From Aeriscardovia aeriphila (lineage in GTDB: Bacteria > Actinomycetota > Actinomycetes > Actinomycetales > Bifidobacteriaceae), in contig NZ_MWWU01000004.1 of NCBI RefSeq assembly GCF_002259595.1, positions 57,548-121,547 on the forward strand: a stretch of 64,000 nt of DNA, written 5' to 3'. Made by a program: the position numbers and the translations under genes. Below, piece by piece: positions 41,713 to 50,943 of the stretch (the stretch's first letter is position 1; the number at the start of each line of letters is the position of its first letter). The notes beneath the pieces were generated by a model. It saw nothing but the letters and a program-made list of their open reading frames with translations. It did no database searches and was not told the origin of the DNA.

Positions 41713-43995
41713 TCACTGCGCGTTGTTGAGCGCAATCGCCTCATCCACAAAGTGGCAGGCAGCCTCATGGTCACCCTCCACTGGGCGCAGCACTGGAGCT
41801 TGCGTCTGGCAGATGAGCTTCTTGTCATCCGGCAGCGTGGAGTAGAGCTGGCAGCGCATCCTAAACGGGCAGCCTTCAATCTTCTCCGCAGGGCTTGGAA
41901 GCTCACCTTGCAACACAATGCGGTTGTGCTTGCGCTCGTACTCTGGGTCAGGAACAGGCACGGCAGAAATCAGTGCCTGCGTGTACGGGTGAGCAGGGTT
42001 ATCAAACACCTCATCCGTAGCGCCTGCCTCCATGATGTGGCCCAAGTACATCACGGCCACGCGGCTCGAAATATGGCGGATCACCGAAAGGTTATGCGCC
42101 ACGAGCAAGTAGGCCACGCCCAGCTTGTTCTGCAAATCTTCCAACAGGTTGAGCACGCCAGCCTGAATGGACACATCCAAAGAGCTGACTGGCTCATCGA
42201 GCAAAATCAGCTTCGGATTCACCGACAGCGCGCGAGCAATAGCAATACGCTGACGCTGGCCGCCAGAGAACTGCGCTGGGAAGCGATCCACCTGGTCAGG
42301 GTTCAACTCGACCAAACGCATGAGCTCAGCAATGCGAGTGTTAATCTCCTGCTTGCTCATATGAACAGCCTTCATTGGCTCTGCCAGAATATCGTAAATT
42401 GGCAGGCGCGGGTCGAGCGAGCTCATCGGGTCCTGGAACACGTACTGAATTTGGCTGCGCAACTCACGCTTCTGAGCGGCGGTGAGCTTATCAGCAACAT
42501 CCTGGCCAAACAGGCAAATAGTGCCAGCCTGCGGCTTGACGAGGTTCATAATCTCAAGCAGTGTGGTGGACTTACCCGAACCGGATTCGCCCACAAGTGC
42601 AACGGTTTCACCCTCGCGAACATCCAAATCCACGCCATCCACAGCGCGCACATAGCCTGCCTTACGACGCAGGAAACCGCCCTTGGTCAGCGGGAAGTAC
42701 TTCTTCAAGCCTTTGACCTCGAGCACCAACTTACGCTGCTCGCGCGGGATGCCTTCGAAGATGGACTTCGTGCCCTCCCCCACGTGGTACACGTCCATGT
42801 AGGTCAAATTCTTACTGACAATCTCATCGGTGTGCCAGCAAGCGGCCTTCTGGTGTGGACGGCCGGGGATGTCGGCAAGCTCAGGCTCCTTCTCACGGCA
42901 AATATCCGTTGCCATAGGGCAGCGTGGGGAGAATGGGCACCCCTTCGGCATATTCACCAAGTTCATTGGTGCGCCCGGGATTGGCACCAAACGGCGAGAC
43001 TTGCGCTGGTCAGAACGCGGAACTGCACCCAGCAAGCCCATGGTGTACGGCATGGCTGGGCGGTAGAAAATGTCATCCACCGGAGCGGTTTCCACCGGGC
43101 GGCCGGCGTACATAACGAGAATCTTGTCGGCAATACCGGCGATCACACCCAGATCGTGGGTGATGAAGATGAGGGCTGCACCCGTCTCCTTCTGCGCCTT
43201 ACGCAGCACGTCGAGAACCTGGGCCTGAATGGTCACATCCAGTGCGGTGGTTGGCTCGTCGGCGATGATGACGTCGGGGTTGTTGGCGATGGCCATAGCA
43301 ATGACAACGCGCTGGCGCATACCGCCGGAGAACTGGTGAGGGTAAGCCTTCAAGCGCTCTTCAGCGTTGGGGATTCCCACCAGGTTGAGCAGTTCGATCG
43401 AGCGGTCGTGAATCTGCTCAGCAGTCATCTTCGGGTTGTGAATGACGAGAGCTTCCTTGAGCTGGTCGCCAATCGAGTAGACCGGCGTCAAAGCAGAAAG
43501 CGGGTCCTGGAACACCATGGCGATATTCTTACCGCGAATTTCCGCCATTTCCTGGTCGGTCTTGGTCAGAAGCTCGTCACCCTTGTACTTGATAGAGCCG
43601 GTGACCTTCGCATTACGGTCCAGCAGGCCCATGATGGTGGTCGAGGTGACGGATTTACCAGAGCCTGATTCGCCGACGATGCCCATGGTTTCGCCGCGGT
43701 GCAAATCAAAATTCATCCCGCGAACAGCGTGAACAGTACCGGCCTCCGAGGCGAAGTTGACGGTCAGGTCGCGCACGGACAGTACGACTGGCTCTTCTTC
43801 AGCCAATTGGGAAGCTTCGGCAGCCGACAAGCTCGGGTCCTTCTCGCGGAAAGCTTGCTCGGCTGGTACGTCACGTCCCTCGCCACCCAGATTGTCAGTA
43901 ACGCGAGAGGCCATGAGCTGTTGAGTGTGCGCGGCCGCGGCAGCCATGATCGCTGCCATCTGTGGGTCGAACAGGGTTTTACGGAATTGAGACAT
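41713..43995 (-). CDS. Fused OppD-OppF peptide transporter ATPase
   Basis: A 760-residue protein with two complete ABC ATPase domains, so OppD and OppF are one chain. The first domain (about residues 60-330) has Walker [12 protein letters not shown], signature FSGGMRQR and Walker [13 protein letters not shown]. The second (about 405-670) has [19 protein letters not shown] and [12 protein letters not shown]. Each is followed by the oligopeptide-transporter C-terminal motif; the Cys-rich piece [21 protein letters not shown] is in the middle, and [12 protein letters not shown] near the end. These cysteine segments often bind an iron-sulphur cluster in Opp ATPases. It starts one base after the oppC stop. 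It powers the OppBC channel. Confidence 0.92.
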   Translation of the reverse strand: MSQFRKTLFDPQMAAIMAAAAAHTQQLMASRVTDNLGGEGRDVPAEQAFREKDPSLSAAEASQLAEEEPVVLSVRDLTVNFASEAGTVHAVRGMNFDLHRGETMGIVGESGSGKSVTSTTIMGLLDRNAKVTGSIKYKGDELLTKTDQEMAEIRGKNIAMVFQDPLSALTPVYSIGDQLKEALVIHNPKMTAEQIHDRSIELLNLVGIPNAEERLKAYPHQFSGGMRQRVVIAMAIANNPDVIIADEPTTALDVTIQAQVLDVLRKAQKETGAALIFITHDLGVIAGIADKILVMYAGRPVETAPVDDIFYRPAMPYTMGLLGAVPRSDQRKSRRLVPIPGAPMNLVNMPKGCPFSPRCPMATDICREKEPELADIPGRPHQKAACWHTDEIVSKNLTYMDVYHVGEGTKSIFEGIPREQRKLVLEVKGLKKYFPLTKGGFLRRKAGYVRAVDGVDLDVREGETVALVGESGSGKSTTLLEIMNLVKPQAGTICLFGQDVADKLTAAQKRELRSQIQYVFQDPMSSLDPRLPIYDILAEPMKAVHMSKQEINTRIAELMRLVELNPDQVDRFPAQFSGGQRQRIAIARALSVNPKLILLDEPVSSLDVSIQAGVLNLLEDLQNKLGVAYLLVAHNLSVIRHISSRVAVMYLGHIMEAGATDEVFDNPAHPYTQALISAVPVPDPEYERKHNRIVLQGELPSPAEKIEGCPFRMRCQLYSTLPDDKKLICQTQAPVLRPVEGDHEAACHFVDEAIALNNAQ

Positions 43996-43996
43996 G

Positions 43997-45076
43997 TCAC
44001 TCTGCCTTTCCGCCGGAACGGGAGTATGGATCGATGGCGTCACGCATGCCGTCACCAATGAGCTGCATGGAGAACGTCAACAAAATCAACACGATTGCTG
44101 GGAACACGAGAACCCATGGCTGAGTCAAAATAACCGACTGGCCATCCGTCAACAGCGTGCCCAACGAGGTATCAGGAGCCTTAATACCCAAACCCAGGAA
44201 GGAGAGGGAGGTCTCGGAGTTGACTGCAGAGACGACACCCAAAACCGTGTTGATAATCAAAACGGAACCGAGGTTCGGGATCAAGTGGCGAATGATGATG
44301 CGGAAGGAACCCACACCCATAAACTGAGCGGCGCGCACGTACTCGAGCTCACGCAAAGAGAGGGTGAGTGTACGCAGAACGCGGGCGTAACCAATCCAGC
44401 CGAACACCGTCAGGCCGAACACCAGCCACAGCCACGACGACGTGCCGGAAGCGCCGCGAACCATCATGGCGATCAACAGGAAGCTTGGAACGACGAGCAG
44501 CATATCCAGCAGCCACATGCCCACCTTTTCAAACCATCCGCGGAAATAGGCGATTGCCGTGCCCACGATGGCTGCGATGATGGTGTTGCCGATGGAAGAG
44601 ATGATGCCGATGGACAGCGAGCGGCCCAAACCGCGGCAGATCATGGCATAGAGGTCAGAGCCGCCCGGAGTGGTTCCCAGCCAGTGTTGTGCGCTCGGCG
44701 GAGCACCCAAAGCCATGTAATCGAGGTCGGAATAGCTCCAATGCGTCAAATACTTACCAAAAATAGAGAAGAAGGTGAGCACGATGAGCAGCACGAGGCC
44801 AAAAACGGCGCCCGGGTTGCGCATGTAACGATGAACGTAGAGGGTCATGCGGCCGGTGCGCTTGAGCTGCTTATCCTGCTCGGTCGCCATGTTTTCGATA
44901 CCTGCGTCCTCAGCAGCTTCGTGCGCTGCGGCTGCGCTATCAACTGGAGTTTGTGAGGCGGCTGCGCTATCAACAGCTGCGGCGGCAGGCGCGGCTTGCG
45001 CGCCGCCCTGTTCAGCGGATGTTGCTTGTTCTTCGTCGGTCATATCAGTGCCCTGAAAATCTTGAGAAACCATCAT
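43997..45076 (-). CDS. oppC: Oligopeptide ABC transporter permease OppC
   Basis: A 359-residue integral membrane permease with about six helices. The coupling (EAA) loop is visible as REYVRAAQFMGVGSFRIIIRHLIPN in variant form (about residues 240-265), which contacts the ATPase. The first ~85 residues are an Ala/Gln/Ser-rich cytoplasmic extension unusual for OppC. The start at 45076 has AAAGGTGG upstream and is eight bases from the oppB stop. Forms the translocation channel with OppB. Confidence 0.9.
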   Translation of the reverse strand: MMVSQDFQGTDMTDEEQATSAEQGGAQAAPAAAAVDSAAASQTPVDSAAAAHEAAEDAGIENMATEQDKQLKRTGRMTLYVHRYMRNPGAVFGLVLLIVLTFFSIFGKYLTHWSYSDLDYMALGAPPSAQHWLGTTPGGSDLYAMICRGLGRSLSIGIISSIGNTIIAAIVGTAIAYFRGWFEKVGMWLLDMLLVVPSFLLIAMMVRGASGTSSWLWLVFGLTVFGWIGYARVLRTLTLSLRELEYVRAAQFMGVGSFRIIIRHLIPNLGSVLIINTVLGVVSAVNSETSLSFLGLGIKAPDTSLGTLLTDGQSVILTQPWVLVFPAIVLILLTFSMQLIGDGMRDAIDPYSRSGGKAE

Positions 45077-45084
45077 TCCACCTT

Positions 45085-46068
45085 TCAGCTGAGCTTGATG
45101 CGAGGGTCAAGCCAAACCGAGAAGAGATCAGCCAAGAGAGCGCCCACCAGCGTGCACACTCCGGAGAAGGCTGCAATGGCCACCGAACCGTTGATGTCGT
45201 TCATCGTGATGGCAGTGACGAAGTACTTACCCAAGCCGTTCACCGCGTAAATGGATTCGGAAATCACAGCGCCAGTGAAAACGGATGCGATGGAGAAGGC
45301 CACCGACTGAGCGGTTGGAATGAGGGAGGTGCGCAAAGCGTGGCGGCGAATGGCCTTGTTTAAAGTCAAGCCTTTCGCGCGAGCAGTACGCACGTAATCA
45401 GCGTTGATCGTGTCGAGCAGGTAGGTGCGCTGGGTCAGATGGTAGCCCACGGCACCCGGGATCGTCATGGAAATCGTCGGCAAAATCAAGTGTTGTAACG
45501 TGTCCACAAAGTACAGCCACGGGTTCGAGCCCTGGTAGCTGTGCAGGCCGGTCACGTAGAAGATGCGAGTGCCAGAAGCAGTGTTAATCTGGATGGCCGC
45601 GAGCACGACGAGAAGTGCCATCACTGCGGCTGGGATGACGAGAAGGAAGGTTGCCACCGAGTTGAGAACGCGGTCCTGCCACTGGTACTGGCGGATTGCC
45701 GTGTACACGCCGATGGAAACGCCCAGAAGAATGCCCAAAATAGTGGCGAGCGTGACTAGCTGGACGGAGCTGGCGGCTCGGGAGGCGATCTGCGGGCCGA
45801 CTGGTGACTGGTCCGGCGCCAAACCCCAGTTCCACTGGGTGAAAATGTTCTTCAGCCAGGTGAAGTAGCGCTGAATGACAGGGGTTTTGTCGTTAATGTT
45901 AGCGGCTGTGAGCTGCCTGTCGATGGACGCCTCTGGTGGAATAGGGTGTCGCATCATGTACATGGATCGCGGGCTCATGAACGCGCTCGCCAGGAAGTAG
46001 GTCATCGAGACTGCAACAAAGAGCATCACTATGTAGTTCACGATGCGTTTGATGATGTATTTGATCAT
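45085..46068 (-). CDS. oppB: Oligopeptide ABC transporter permease OppB
   Basis: A 327-residue permease, first gene of the opp operon. It opens with MIKYIIKRIVNYIVMLF, the usual OppB start. The coupling loop NADYVRTARAKGLTLNKAIRRHALR precedes the last two helices (about residues 220-245). An extracytoplasmic loop of about 65 residues follows helix 1. The ATG at 46068 has AGG eight bases upstream; a GTG at 46077 is an alternative start. No clear terminator separates it from oppC and oppDF, so the three form one transcript. Confidence 0.9.
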   Translation of the reverse strand: MIKYIIKRIVNYIVMLFVAVSMTYFLASAFMSPRSMYMMRHPIPPEASIDRQLTAANINDKTPVIQRYFTWLKNIFTQWNWGLAPDQSPVGPQIASRAASSVQLVTLATILGILLGVSIGVYTAIRQYQWQDRVLNSVATFLLVIPAAVMALLVVLAAIQINTASGTRIFYVTGLHSYQGSNPWLYFVDTLQHLILPTISMTIPGAVGYHLTQRTYLLDTINADYVRTARAKGLTLNKAIRRHALRTSLIPTAQSVAFSIASVFTGAVISESIYAVNGLGKYFVTAITMNDINGSVAIAAFSGVCTLVGALLADLFSVWLDPRIKLS

Positions 46069-46077
46069 CTCATGCAC

Positions 46078-46475
46078 CTGCCTTGTGGCAGCTTGCTAGC
46101 ATTTTGCGCCTCTGCCATATATCACTCCTTGGTCAGAGAACAGGCGTGCGTCAGTGCACAGGTGAAGCGTGGTGCTCCACCTCTTTTTCCACCTCGCGCT
46201 GTCAGCTCAGAGCAAATTGTCGAACCGTCCCCGTTCTTTTTTCGCCTAATGTTTCTCTATCCTATTCGAGATCCCGCCAAGAAGGCTCGTGTCGAGTGCG
46301 TGTCGAGCGACTGGCGGTTCTTTTTTCTGGTTTTTCTCGAGTTTTGGCGGGTTGTTGGTGTTGTGCGCTGCCGTTATCCACAGCTTAGAGGCTGAATTCA
46401 AGCCCTTGAGATTATCACTTCCACAGTTTGCACTGTGAGCATCCGCTCACTTGCGCGTACTTCTAGCCTTGCACT
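46078..46475. other. 398-bp intergenic region between divergent oppB and a hypothetical gene
   Basis: No gene supported. It holds one exact DnaA-box-like 9-mer TTATCCACA (46374-46382), a GATTATCA element (46410-46417) in CCTTGAGATTATCACT, and a TAGCCT hexamer (46464-46469) six bases before the ATG at 46476, which suggests a leaderless start there. Confidence 0.5.
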
Positions 46476-47390
46476 ATGTACGAGAACACATCAGTAATTA
46501 ACGCAATTCGGGGCAGCTCAGCTGCTCGCCTCACCACCCGCTGCGAAAGCCGCGCCGTCACTTGCCACGAAGGCCATGCCGCCAGCCACGCCGCCAGTCC
46601 TAGTGCCGCGCCGCCCAAAGGCTCGCCTGTCAGCTCGCTGACCTCAGTTTTTCCGGGGCGACTGTGTACACGCCGGCTTCACGAGCAGGATCCCGCCCGC
46701 ATGCTCACCTCACTGAGCTTGCTGACTGACCAAAACCCTCAGCAAGCTTGGTGGACGCTCGAACACACTCGAGAAGCAGACGTCGTTGTTCTGCTCACCA
46801 GCGTCGAACAGCGCGCGAACTATGTAGCTCACCACCTTGTTCGCCCCTGCATTGCCTTCTCCACTTTGGCTTTATGGGTGTGGGTGGGCGGCACTCCTCC
46901 CGATTACCCCGAGGTACTCAGCCCCACGCGCACGCGCAATCAGCTTTTCGGCCACCCAGTTCTTCCTCGTCGTCGCGCGATCACTGCCCAAGAAGTGCAA
47001 AACATTCCCGGCTCGACGCTTCTCATCACCTCACCGTTGAGGACTGCTGGCGATGTTCTCTGCTCGCGCTACCTCACCAATCAGCTCGTCCAGCCGGAAT
47101 ATTCAGAGCGTTCCGTCCATTACAGTCCAACCCTTCACTCGATGGGCACGGTGGCGCAGTTGGTCACGTTGTGCCGCGCTCTTTCTTTGCCGCAGCTGAG
47201 AGAAGAGCTGGAGTCGAACCCTCGCCTGATCGCTACTCGTCGAGGCCGGCATAACCTTGATGCGCTGGAAGCCTTGCATTTTCGCAGTTTCAGCCGCCCT
47301 GCTCTCCCTTCTGCCGCAAGGCCTACCCTTACTTCTTCCCTTTATTTCTGCACACCTTCAGATTGTCAGGATGATCATGTTCTTCGATAA
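46476..47390 (+). CDS. Hypothetical protein, possibly AbiEi/DUF559-like
   Basis: A 304-residue protein that I do not recognise with certainty. The first ~75 residues are Ala/Ser-rich. The region around residues 175-275 (STLLITSPLRTAGDVLCSR...LCRALSLPQLREELE...ATRRGRHNLDALEAL) follows the pattern of AbiEi-antitoxin or DUF559-associated proteins ('lpvTspaRTavDla...rG...a..al'). The C-terminal catalytic part of DUF559 is missing. No partner toxin is adjacent. No membrane helix is evident. Codon use looks coding throughout. It overlaps the next frame by 14 bases. The start may be leaderless. Confidence 0.5.
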   Translation: MYENTSVINAIRGSSAARLTTRCESRAVTCHEGHAASHAASPSAAPPKGSPVSSLTSVFPGRLCTRRLHEQDPARMLTSLSLLTDQNPQQAWWTLEHTREADVVVLLTSVEQRANYVAHHLVRPCIAFSTLALWVWVGGTPPDYPEVLSPTRTRNQLFGHPVLPRRRAITAQEVQNIPGSTLLITSPLRTAGDVLCSRYLTNQLVQPEYSERSVHYSPTLHSMGTVAQLVTLCRALSLPQLREELESNPRLIATRRGRHNLDALEALHFRSFSRPALPSAARPTLTSSLYFCTPSDCQDDHVLR

Positions 47391-47913
47391 ACCACAGCGA
47401 GGCCGTCACGCCCATTGCACCTCACCAACCACAGTTGAACCCCCGCTGAATTCTCATCTGGCGTGGTTGCATTCCCTTCAGCGCACCTCTGCGTCGGCGC
47501 AGAACTCTCTGCCCCCTCGCGCGACCACAGCAACCCGCGACCCAGATTGTGCACGCGGTTGCCCGCCAACTCGCACACCAGTTGGCGCACCTACTCGCGC
47601 AACCGCTTCTCCGCTGAGGCATACTCCTCCGCCAAAGCCAATTACACCTTTAGACGCGCTCAACCCTCAGGCTAGCGAAGAGCAGTTGTGGGCATGGGCG
47701 CGCAACAAGCCCCATTTGCGCCCGTGGATTGTGGCGAATAGCCATGCGAGCCCAGTATTGATTGATTGGATTGCGCAACAGGGTTCTCGCCCAGTAGATA
47801 AGGCAGTGTCTGCTCTTCTCAGTTCTCTTGAAGCTCCAAAACTGCCTGATACACCTGCTTTCGGCGAACGAAACTGCCGTCAGGAAGAGGATGGGCTTCC
47901 ACCACCTGGCTAA
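47377..47913 (+). CDS. Small protein with a variant leucine-rich-repeat segment
   Basis: About 178 residues from the ATG at 47377 (an ATG at 47371 is also possible). The first ~95 residues are Pro/Thr/Arg-rich. The segment SEEQLWAWARNKPHLRPWIVANSHASPVLIDWIAQQG near residues 104-140 fits one unit of the variant leucine-rich repeat (LRV-like) found in actinobacterial proteins. It overlaps the end of the gene before it by 14 bases and the 3' end of rsmI (opposite strand) by 95 bases. The function is unknown; it could be translationally coupled to the upstream gene. Confidence 0.45.
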   Translation: MFFDKPQRGRHAHCTSPTTVEPPLNSHLAWLHSLQRTSASAQNSLPPRATTATRDPDCARGCPPTRTPVGAPTRATASPLRHTPPPKPITPLDALNPQASEEQLWAWARNKPHLRPWIVANSHASPVLIDWIAQQGSRPVDKAVSALLSSLEAPKLPDTPAFGERNCRQEEDGLPPPG

Positions 47914-48886
47914 TAGCATCCTTGACGCGAATATTCTGCTGCTGAGAAAGTCTGAGCGCTTCACGAGCCATATCCTCAACGCTCATGATGGTTGCAGCAG
48001 CGTTTTCGCGCACTTCTTCGCTACTCGCTCCTTGGATGACGAGAACGATTTCTCCTCGTGGAGGGTCCTGCTCGACACCGCGCGCAATTCCTGCGACGGT
48101 AGAACGCCTGATTTCTTCATGCTCTTTAGTCAGCTCTCGAGCTAAAGCCATCGGCCTATCAGCTGGGAACACCTCTTCGAAAGCGTGCATGGTTTCGCTA
48201 ATTCGTTGCGCTGTTTCGAAGAAGACGATGGTTCGCTGCTCAGTGAGTAGGGAGCGCAAGCGCGTGAGTTTTTCAGAGTGCTTGCGAGGCATGAAGCCTT
48301 CATAGCAGAAGCGGTCGGTAGGAAGGCCCGCTAATGCGATGGCGTCGAGTACTGCGGAAGGCCCTGGTGCACAGGTGAGGGGGATATTGCGTGCGATTGC
48401 TCGTCCGACGATGGCATGGCCAGGGTCGTTAACTGTGGGCATTCCCGCGTCGGAGACGACGAGGATTGTTGCACCTTTTTCTACTTCATCGAGCAGGCCG
48501 TCTGCTTTGGCATCCTCATTGTGGTCATGGTAGGCCACAACGCGTCCAGAAACGTGAATTCCAAGGCGATTAGCGAGATCATAGAGCCGTCTGGTGTCCT
48601 CAGCTGCCACAATGTCGGCGTGAGCGAGGTTATAGCGCAGGCGAGCGGATGCATCTCCAACGTTGCCGATAGGGGTAGCCGCCAAGATTACCCTTCCACG
48701 CTTTTCGCCACCATCTTGCCCGTTCGACGCTGTGATTTCATTGGCGTAGCTGACTTCACCAGCGGCTTCTTTCACTGCTCGCGGGTCGCGAGAAAAGTGC
48801 TGAACGCCTTCCTGCTCTGCACTGTGTTCGCTTGCCTCGTTTGCCTCATAGTTTTCCAGTGCATGGTGTGCTGCGTCGTGAGCCAT
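47819..48886 (-). CDS. rsmI: 16S rRNA (cytidine1402-2'-O)-methyltransferase
   Basis: A 355-residue SAM-dependent tetrapyrrole-methylase-fold enzyme that modifies the 30S decoding site. Motifs: ILAATPIGNVGDASAR, VAAEDTRRLYDLANRLG, VSDAGMPTVNDPGHAIV and PGPSAVLDAIALAGLPTDRF, all typical of RsmI. The first ~60 residues are an acidic extension rich in Glu, Ala and His, beyond the usual RsmI length of about 285. The start at 48886 has GAGGAAGG upstream. Its 3' end overlaps a small opposite-strand gene. Confidence 0.93.
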   Translation of the reverse strand: MAHDAAHHALENYEANEASEHSAEQEGVQHFSRDPRAVKEAAGEVSYANEITASNGQDGGEKRGRVILAATPIGNVGDASARLRYNLAHADIVAAEDTRRLYDLANRLGIHVSGRVVAYHDHNEDAKADGLLDEVEKGATILVVSDAGMPTVNDPGHAIVGRAIARNIPLTCAPGPSAVLDAIALAGLPTDRFCYEGFMPRKHSEKLTRLRSLLTEQRTIVFFETAQRISETMHAFEEVFPADRPMALARELTKEHEEIRRSTVAGIARGVEQDPPRGEIVLVIQGASSEEVRENAAATIMSVEDMAREALRLSQQQNIRVKDAISQVVEAHPLPDGSFVRRKQVYQAVLELQEN

Positions 48887-48910
48887 GTGTGACCGCCTTC
48901 CTCGCTTCAC

Positions 48911-49096
48911 CCTCAGCTTATAAGAATTTTTCTCGCTTCCTTCAGTATGCGTTCACGTTACGAGAAGATGGAAAATACAAGGCGTGAAGCTGTGGAAAGC
49001 TTCACATTTGTGTCATCTGGGCGGTGGATAACGTGGTGCAACACGCCCATAAAATGGCGTGATTTCTCACAACACGCGGTGAATAACCACAACATC
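48911..49096. other. Intergenic segment upstream of the ECF-type gene
   Basis: No gene. It contains the hairpins TGAAGCT/AGCTTCA (about 48986-49007) and CACGCC/GGCGTG (49042-49061). DnaA-box-like near-matches are also present but do not cluster. Confidence 0.4.
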
Positions 49097-49319
49097 TTGT
49101 GTTGTTACTTTCATTCGCTACTATATGTAGTGCCTCCTGTGAGGCAGCCAGTAATCCCACCACTGGCATTCACAGTCATCACTGTAAACAGTTACCACAT
49201 CAGGAGTCTCACTCCTGAGTCTTCTCGAAGGTCCTTTCCTCCGAGAAGTGTATGGGTTCCCGCTTCCCCACGAGGCGGCGAACCCGCATGAGCGAAGAGG
49301 AAAAGGAAGGAGTGAAGAA
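49097..49319 (+). promoter_or_regulatory. Promoter and six-hairpin leader of the ECF-type gene
   Basis: TTGTGT (49097-49102), a 16-bp spacer and TACTAT (49119-49124) predict a start near 49131. The leader then forms consecutive stems: TGCCTC/GAGGCA (49131-49146), GCCAGT/ACTGGC (49147-49167), ACAGT/ACTGT (49172-49185), CAGGAGT/ACTCCTG (49201-49217), CTTCTCG/CGAGAAG (49221-49248) and GGGTTC/GAACCC (49254-49285). AAGGAAGGAG follows before the ATG. It resembles a riboswitch or attenuator leader but I cannot match it to a named class. Confidence 0.55.
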
Positions 49320-49967
49320 ATGACCGTTTCTTCCCTGAGCCGCCCAGCAACCGCAACCACCAGCGCGGCCACCACCATCGATGCCCTCAGCACACTGCCG
49401 GCTAGTACACGTACCGCGAGCACACTGCCAGCTAGCGCCACTTCAAGCAACGCCAGCACCAACGGCATCGCGCTGTCTGCGCACAACGCTTCTTCCGTGC
49501 ACCGCATGAGCGAGATCCTTCTTTTCGTCACGGTGACAATCTCAAGCCTCGGCCTCCTCGCCCTTCAAGCAGGCCATGCCGGCCTGACAAGCGTGCTGTC
49601 TCTCGCCCTTCTGCCAAGCGCTGTCGCCCTGGTGTTGTGGCTGGCAGAGCCTCCGCGCAGCCTTCCTCGCTCGCTCTTCCTCATGGCGGCGCTCCTCGTC
49701 GCTGGCGTTGCCAGTGAGATTTTCGCTGTCTCCTCCGGCATGAGCTTCACCGCAATCTTCGTTCTCTTCGCCGCCCTGCTGCTCGGCCCGCAAGCAAGCT
49801 TCGCCCTCGGCTCGCTCATCCCGCTGCTCTCCAGCCTGATGAGTGGCGCAACCTTGCCGGTATGGCACATGTTCGCGTGGGGTATGGCCGGCTTCCTGCT
49901 CGCCCTGCTGTTCGACTCTCGCCTTTCCGCGCGCCTAGCCGCTCAACTTTCCTCTCGCTTGCGCTAA
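49320..49967 (+). CDS. Putative ECF transporter S component-like membrane protein
   Basis: A 215-residue protein. The first ~60 residues are Ser/Thr/Ala-rich with a repeated STLPAS-type unit (TLPASTRTASTLPASATSS), after which come about five to six hydrophobic helices. The later helices (FTAIFVLFAALLLGPQASFALGSL, then GATLPVWHMFAWGMAGFLLALLF) resemble the 'G..G...G.l......G....W...W...G' ending of ECF vitamin-transporter S components. The long polar N-terminus is unusual. No EcfA/EcfT genes are adjacent, so a shared module would be needed. The substrate is unknown. The start has AAGGAAGGAG with correct spacing. A multi-hairpin leader precedes it. Confidence 0.55.
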   Translation: MTVSSLSRPATATTSAATTIDALSTLPASTRTASTLPASATSSNASTNGIALSAHNASSVHRMSEILLFVTVTISSLGLLALQAGHAGLTSVLSLALLPSAVALVLWLAEPPRSLPRSLFLMAALLVAGVASEIFAVSSGMSFTAIFVLFAALLLGPQASFALGSLIPLLSSLMSGATLPVWHMFAWGMAGFLLALLFDSRLSARLAAQLSSRLR

Positions 49968-49976
49968 ATGATGGCT

Positions 49977-50004
49977 TGAGATTGTCACGCGCTGATAATC
50001 TTGC
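49977..50004. repeat. Inverted GATTATCA pair (one arm degenerate)
   Basis: TTGAGATTGTCACGCGC faces GCTGATAATCTTG (octamers GATTGTCA 49980-49987 and TGATAATC 49993-50000), ten bases after the ECF-type stop codon. Confidence 0.8.
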
Positions 50005-50074
50005 GCCACAGTGCAACCAGTGCCAAGAGAGGTAAAGTTACAGTAGTGTCACTTCACCAGATTGGCAGGAAATT

Positions 50075-50839
50075 ATGAAACGCAAGATCGCCATTTTGAC
50101 CGGTGCCGGCATTTCTACCAGCGCGGGAATCCCTGATTTTCGAGGCCCTCAAGGCGTGTGGACGAAGCATCCTGACCAGATGAAGGTGTACGACATCGAC
50201 TCCTTCCTCTCCTCCACCGCTGACCGCGAGTATTCCTGGCGCTGGCAGAAGGAATCTCCCGTGTGGAATGCCCAGCCAGGTGTCGCGCACAAGGCGCTGG
50301 TGGAGCTGGAAAAGGCGGGAATGCTCAGCGTTCTGGCTACGCAAAATTTTGATGGTTTGCATGAGAAAGCGGGTAACAGCGAGGACCTCGTCGTCAACCT
50401 TCACGGTACGATTGCCACCAGCCATTGCATGCGCTGCGGCAAGGAATACCAGACTGCCGACATCATGGCCCGCTTGGACGAAGAGCCAGACCCGCGCTGC
50501 CACAAGCCACTGCCTGACGACGGTGAGATTACCAACCGGCAATGCCATGGCATCATCAAAACCGACGTCACTTACTTTGGTGAGGCTCTACCGCAGGGCG
50601 CTTTCGAGAAGGCGCTCAACCTCACGTTGCAGTCCGATGAACTGTGGGTGATCGGTTCCACACTGGAAGTTACCCCAGCCGCGCTGCTCGTGCCGTACGC
50701 TCACCAGTCGGGCATTCCGATAACCATCATGAACCTAGGCTCCACTATGTATGACTCGCTCGCCCAGCGCCTCATCCACGAGCCGATTCAAAACGCGCTG
50801 CCCAAGCTCGTGCACGCCACCATCGCCGCCGCCGAGTAA
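50075..50839 (+). CDS. Sir2-family NAD-dependent protein deacylase
   Basis: A 254-residue sirtuin. The NAD-binding start is ILTGAGISTSAGIPDFRG, the catalytic His is in LVVNLHGT after TQNFDGLHEKAG, and the zinc ribbon uses CMRC and the later RC...QC pair. The C-terminal segment GSTLEVTPAALLVPYA contacts NAD. It would remove acetyl or other acyl groups from lysines in cytosolic proteins. The zinc loop carries a ~15-residue insertion (DEEPDPRCHKPLPDDGEITN, positions about 130-150) compared with CobB. The ribosome site GGCAGGAAATT is modest. Monocistronic. Confidence 0.92.
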   Translation: MKRKIAILTGAGISTSAGIPDFRGPQGVWTKHPDQMKVYDIDSFLSSTADREYSWRWQKESPVWNAQPGVAHKALVELEKAGMLSVLATQNFDGLHEKAGNSEDLVVNLHGTIATSHCMRCGKEYQTADIMARLDEEPDPRCHKPLPDDGEITNRQCHGIIKTDVTYFGEALPQGAFEKALNLTLQSDELWVIGSTLEVTPAALLVPYAHQSGIPITIMNLGSTMYDSLAQRLIHEPIQNALPKLVHATIAAAE

Positions 50840-50943
50840 AGAAGCGCGGCAGTTAACACGTGTATTCTCACCCTTGCCTGGCTTCTGACCAGTTATATTC
50901 ACGCTTGTGTCATCATCAAAACTCATAAAGAAGGAAGATGACC

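Noticed and set aside
46374..46382. Perfect DnaA box TTATCCACA, with near matches at about 40544, 49023 and 49077
   Set aside because: The boxes are scattered over 9 kb, one lies in oppA, and there is no AT-rich unwinding region or dnaA/dnaN gene, so no replication origin is called.
49131..49285. Cobalamin or THF riboswitch upstream of the ECF-type gene
   Set aside because: The B12-box consensus and the THF core are not found; only generic hairpins can be supported.
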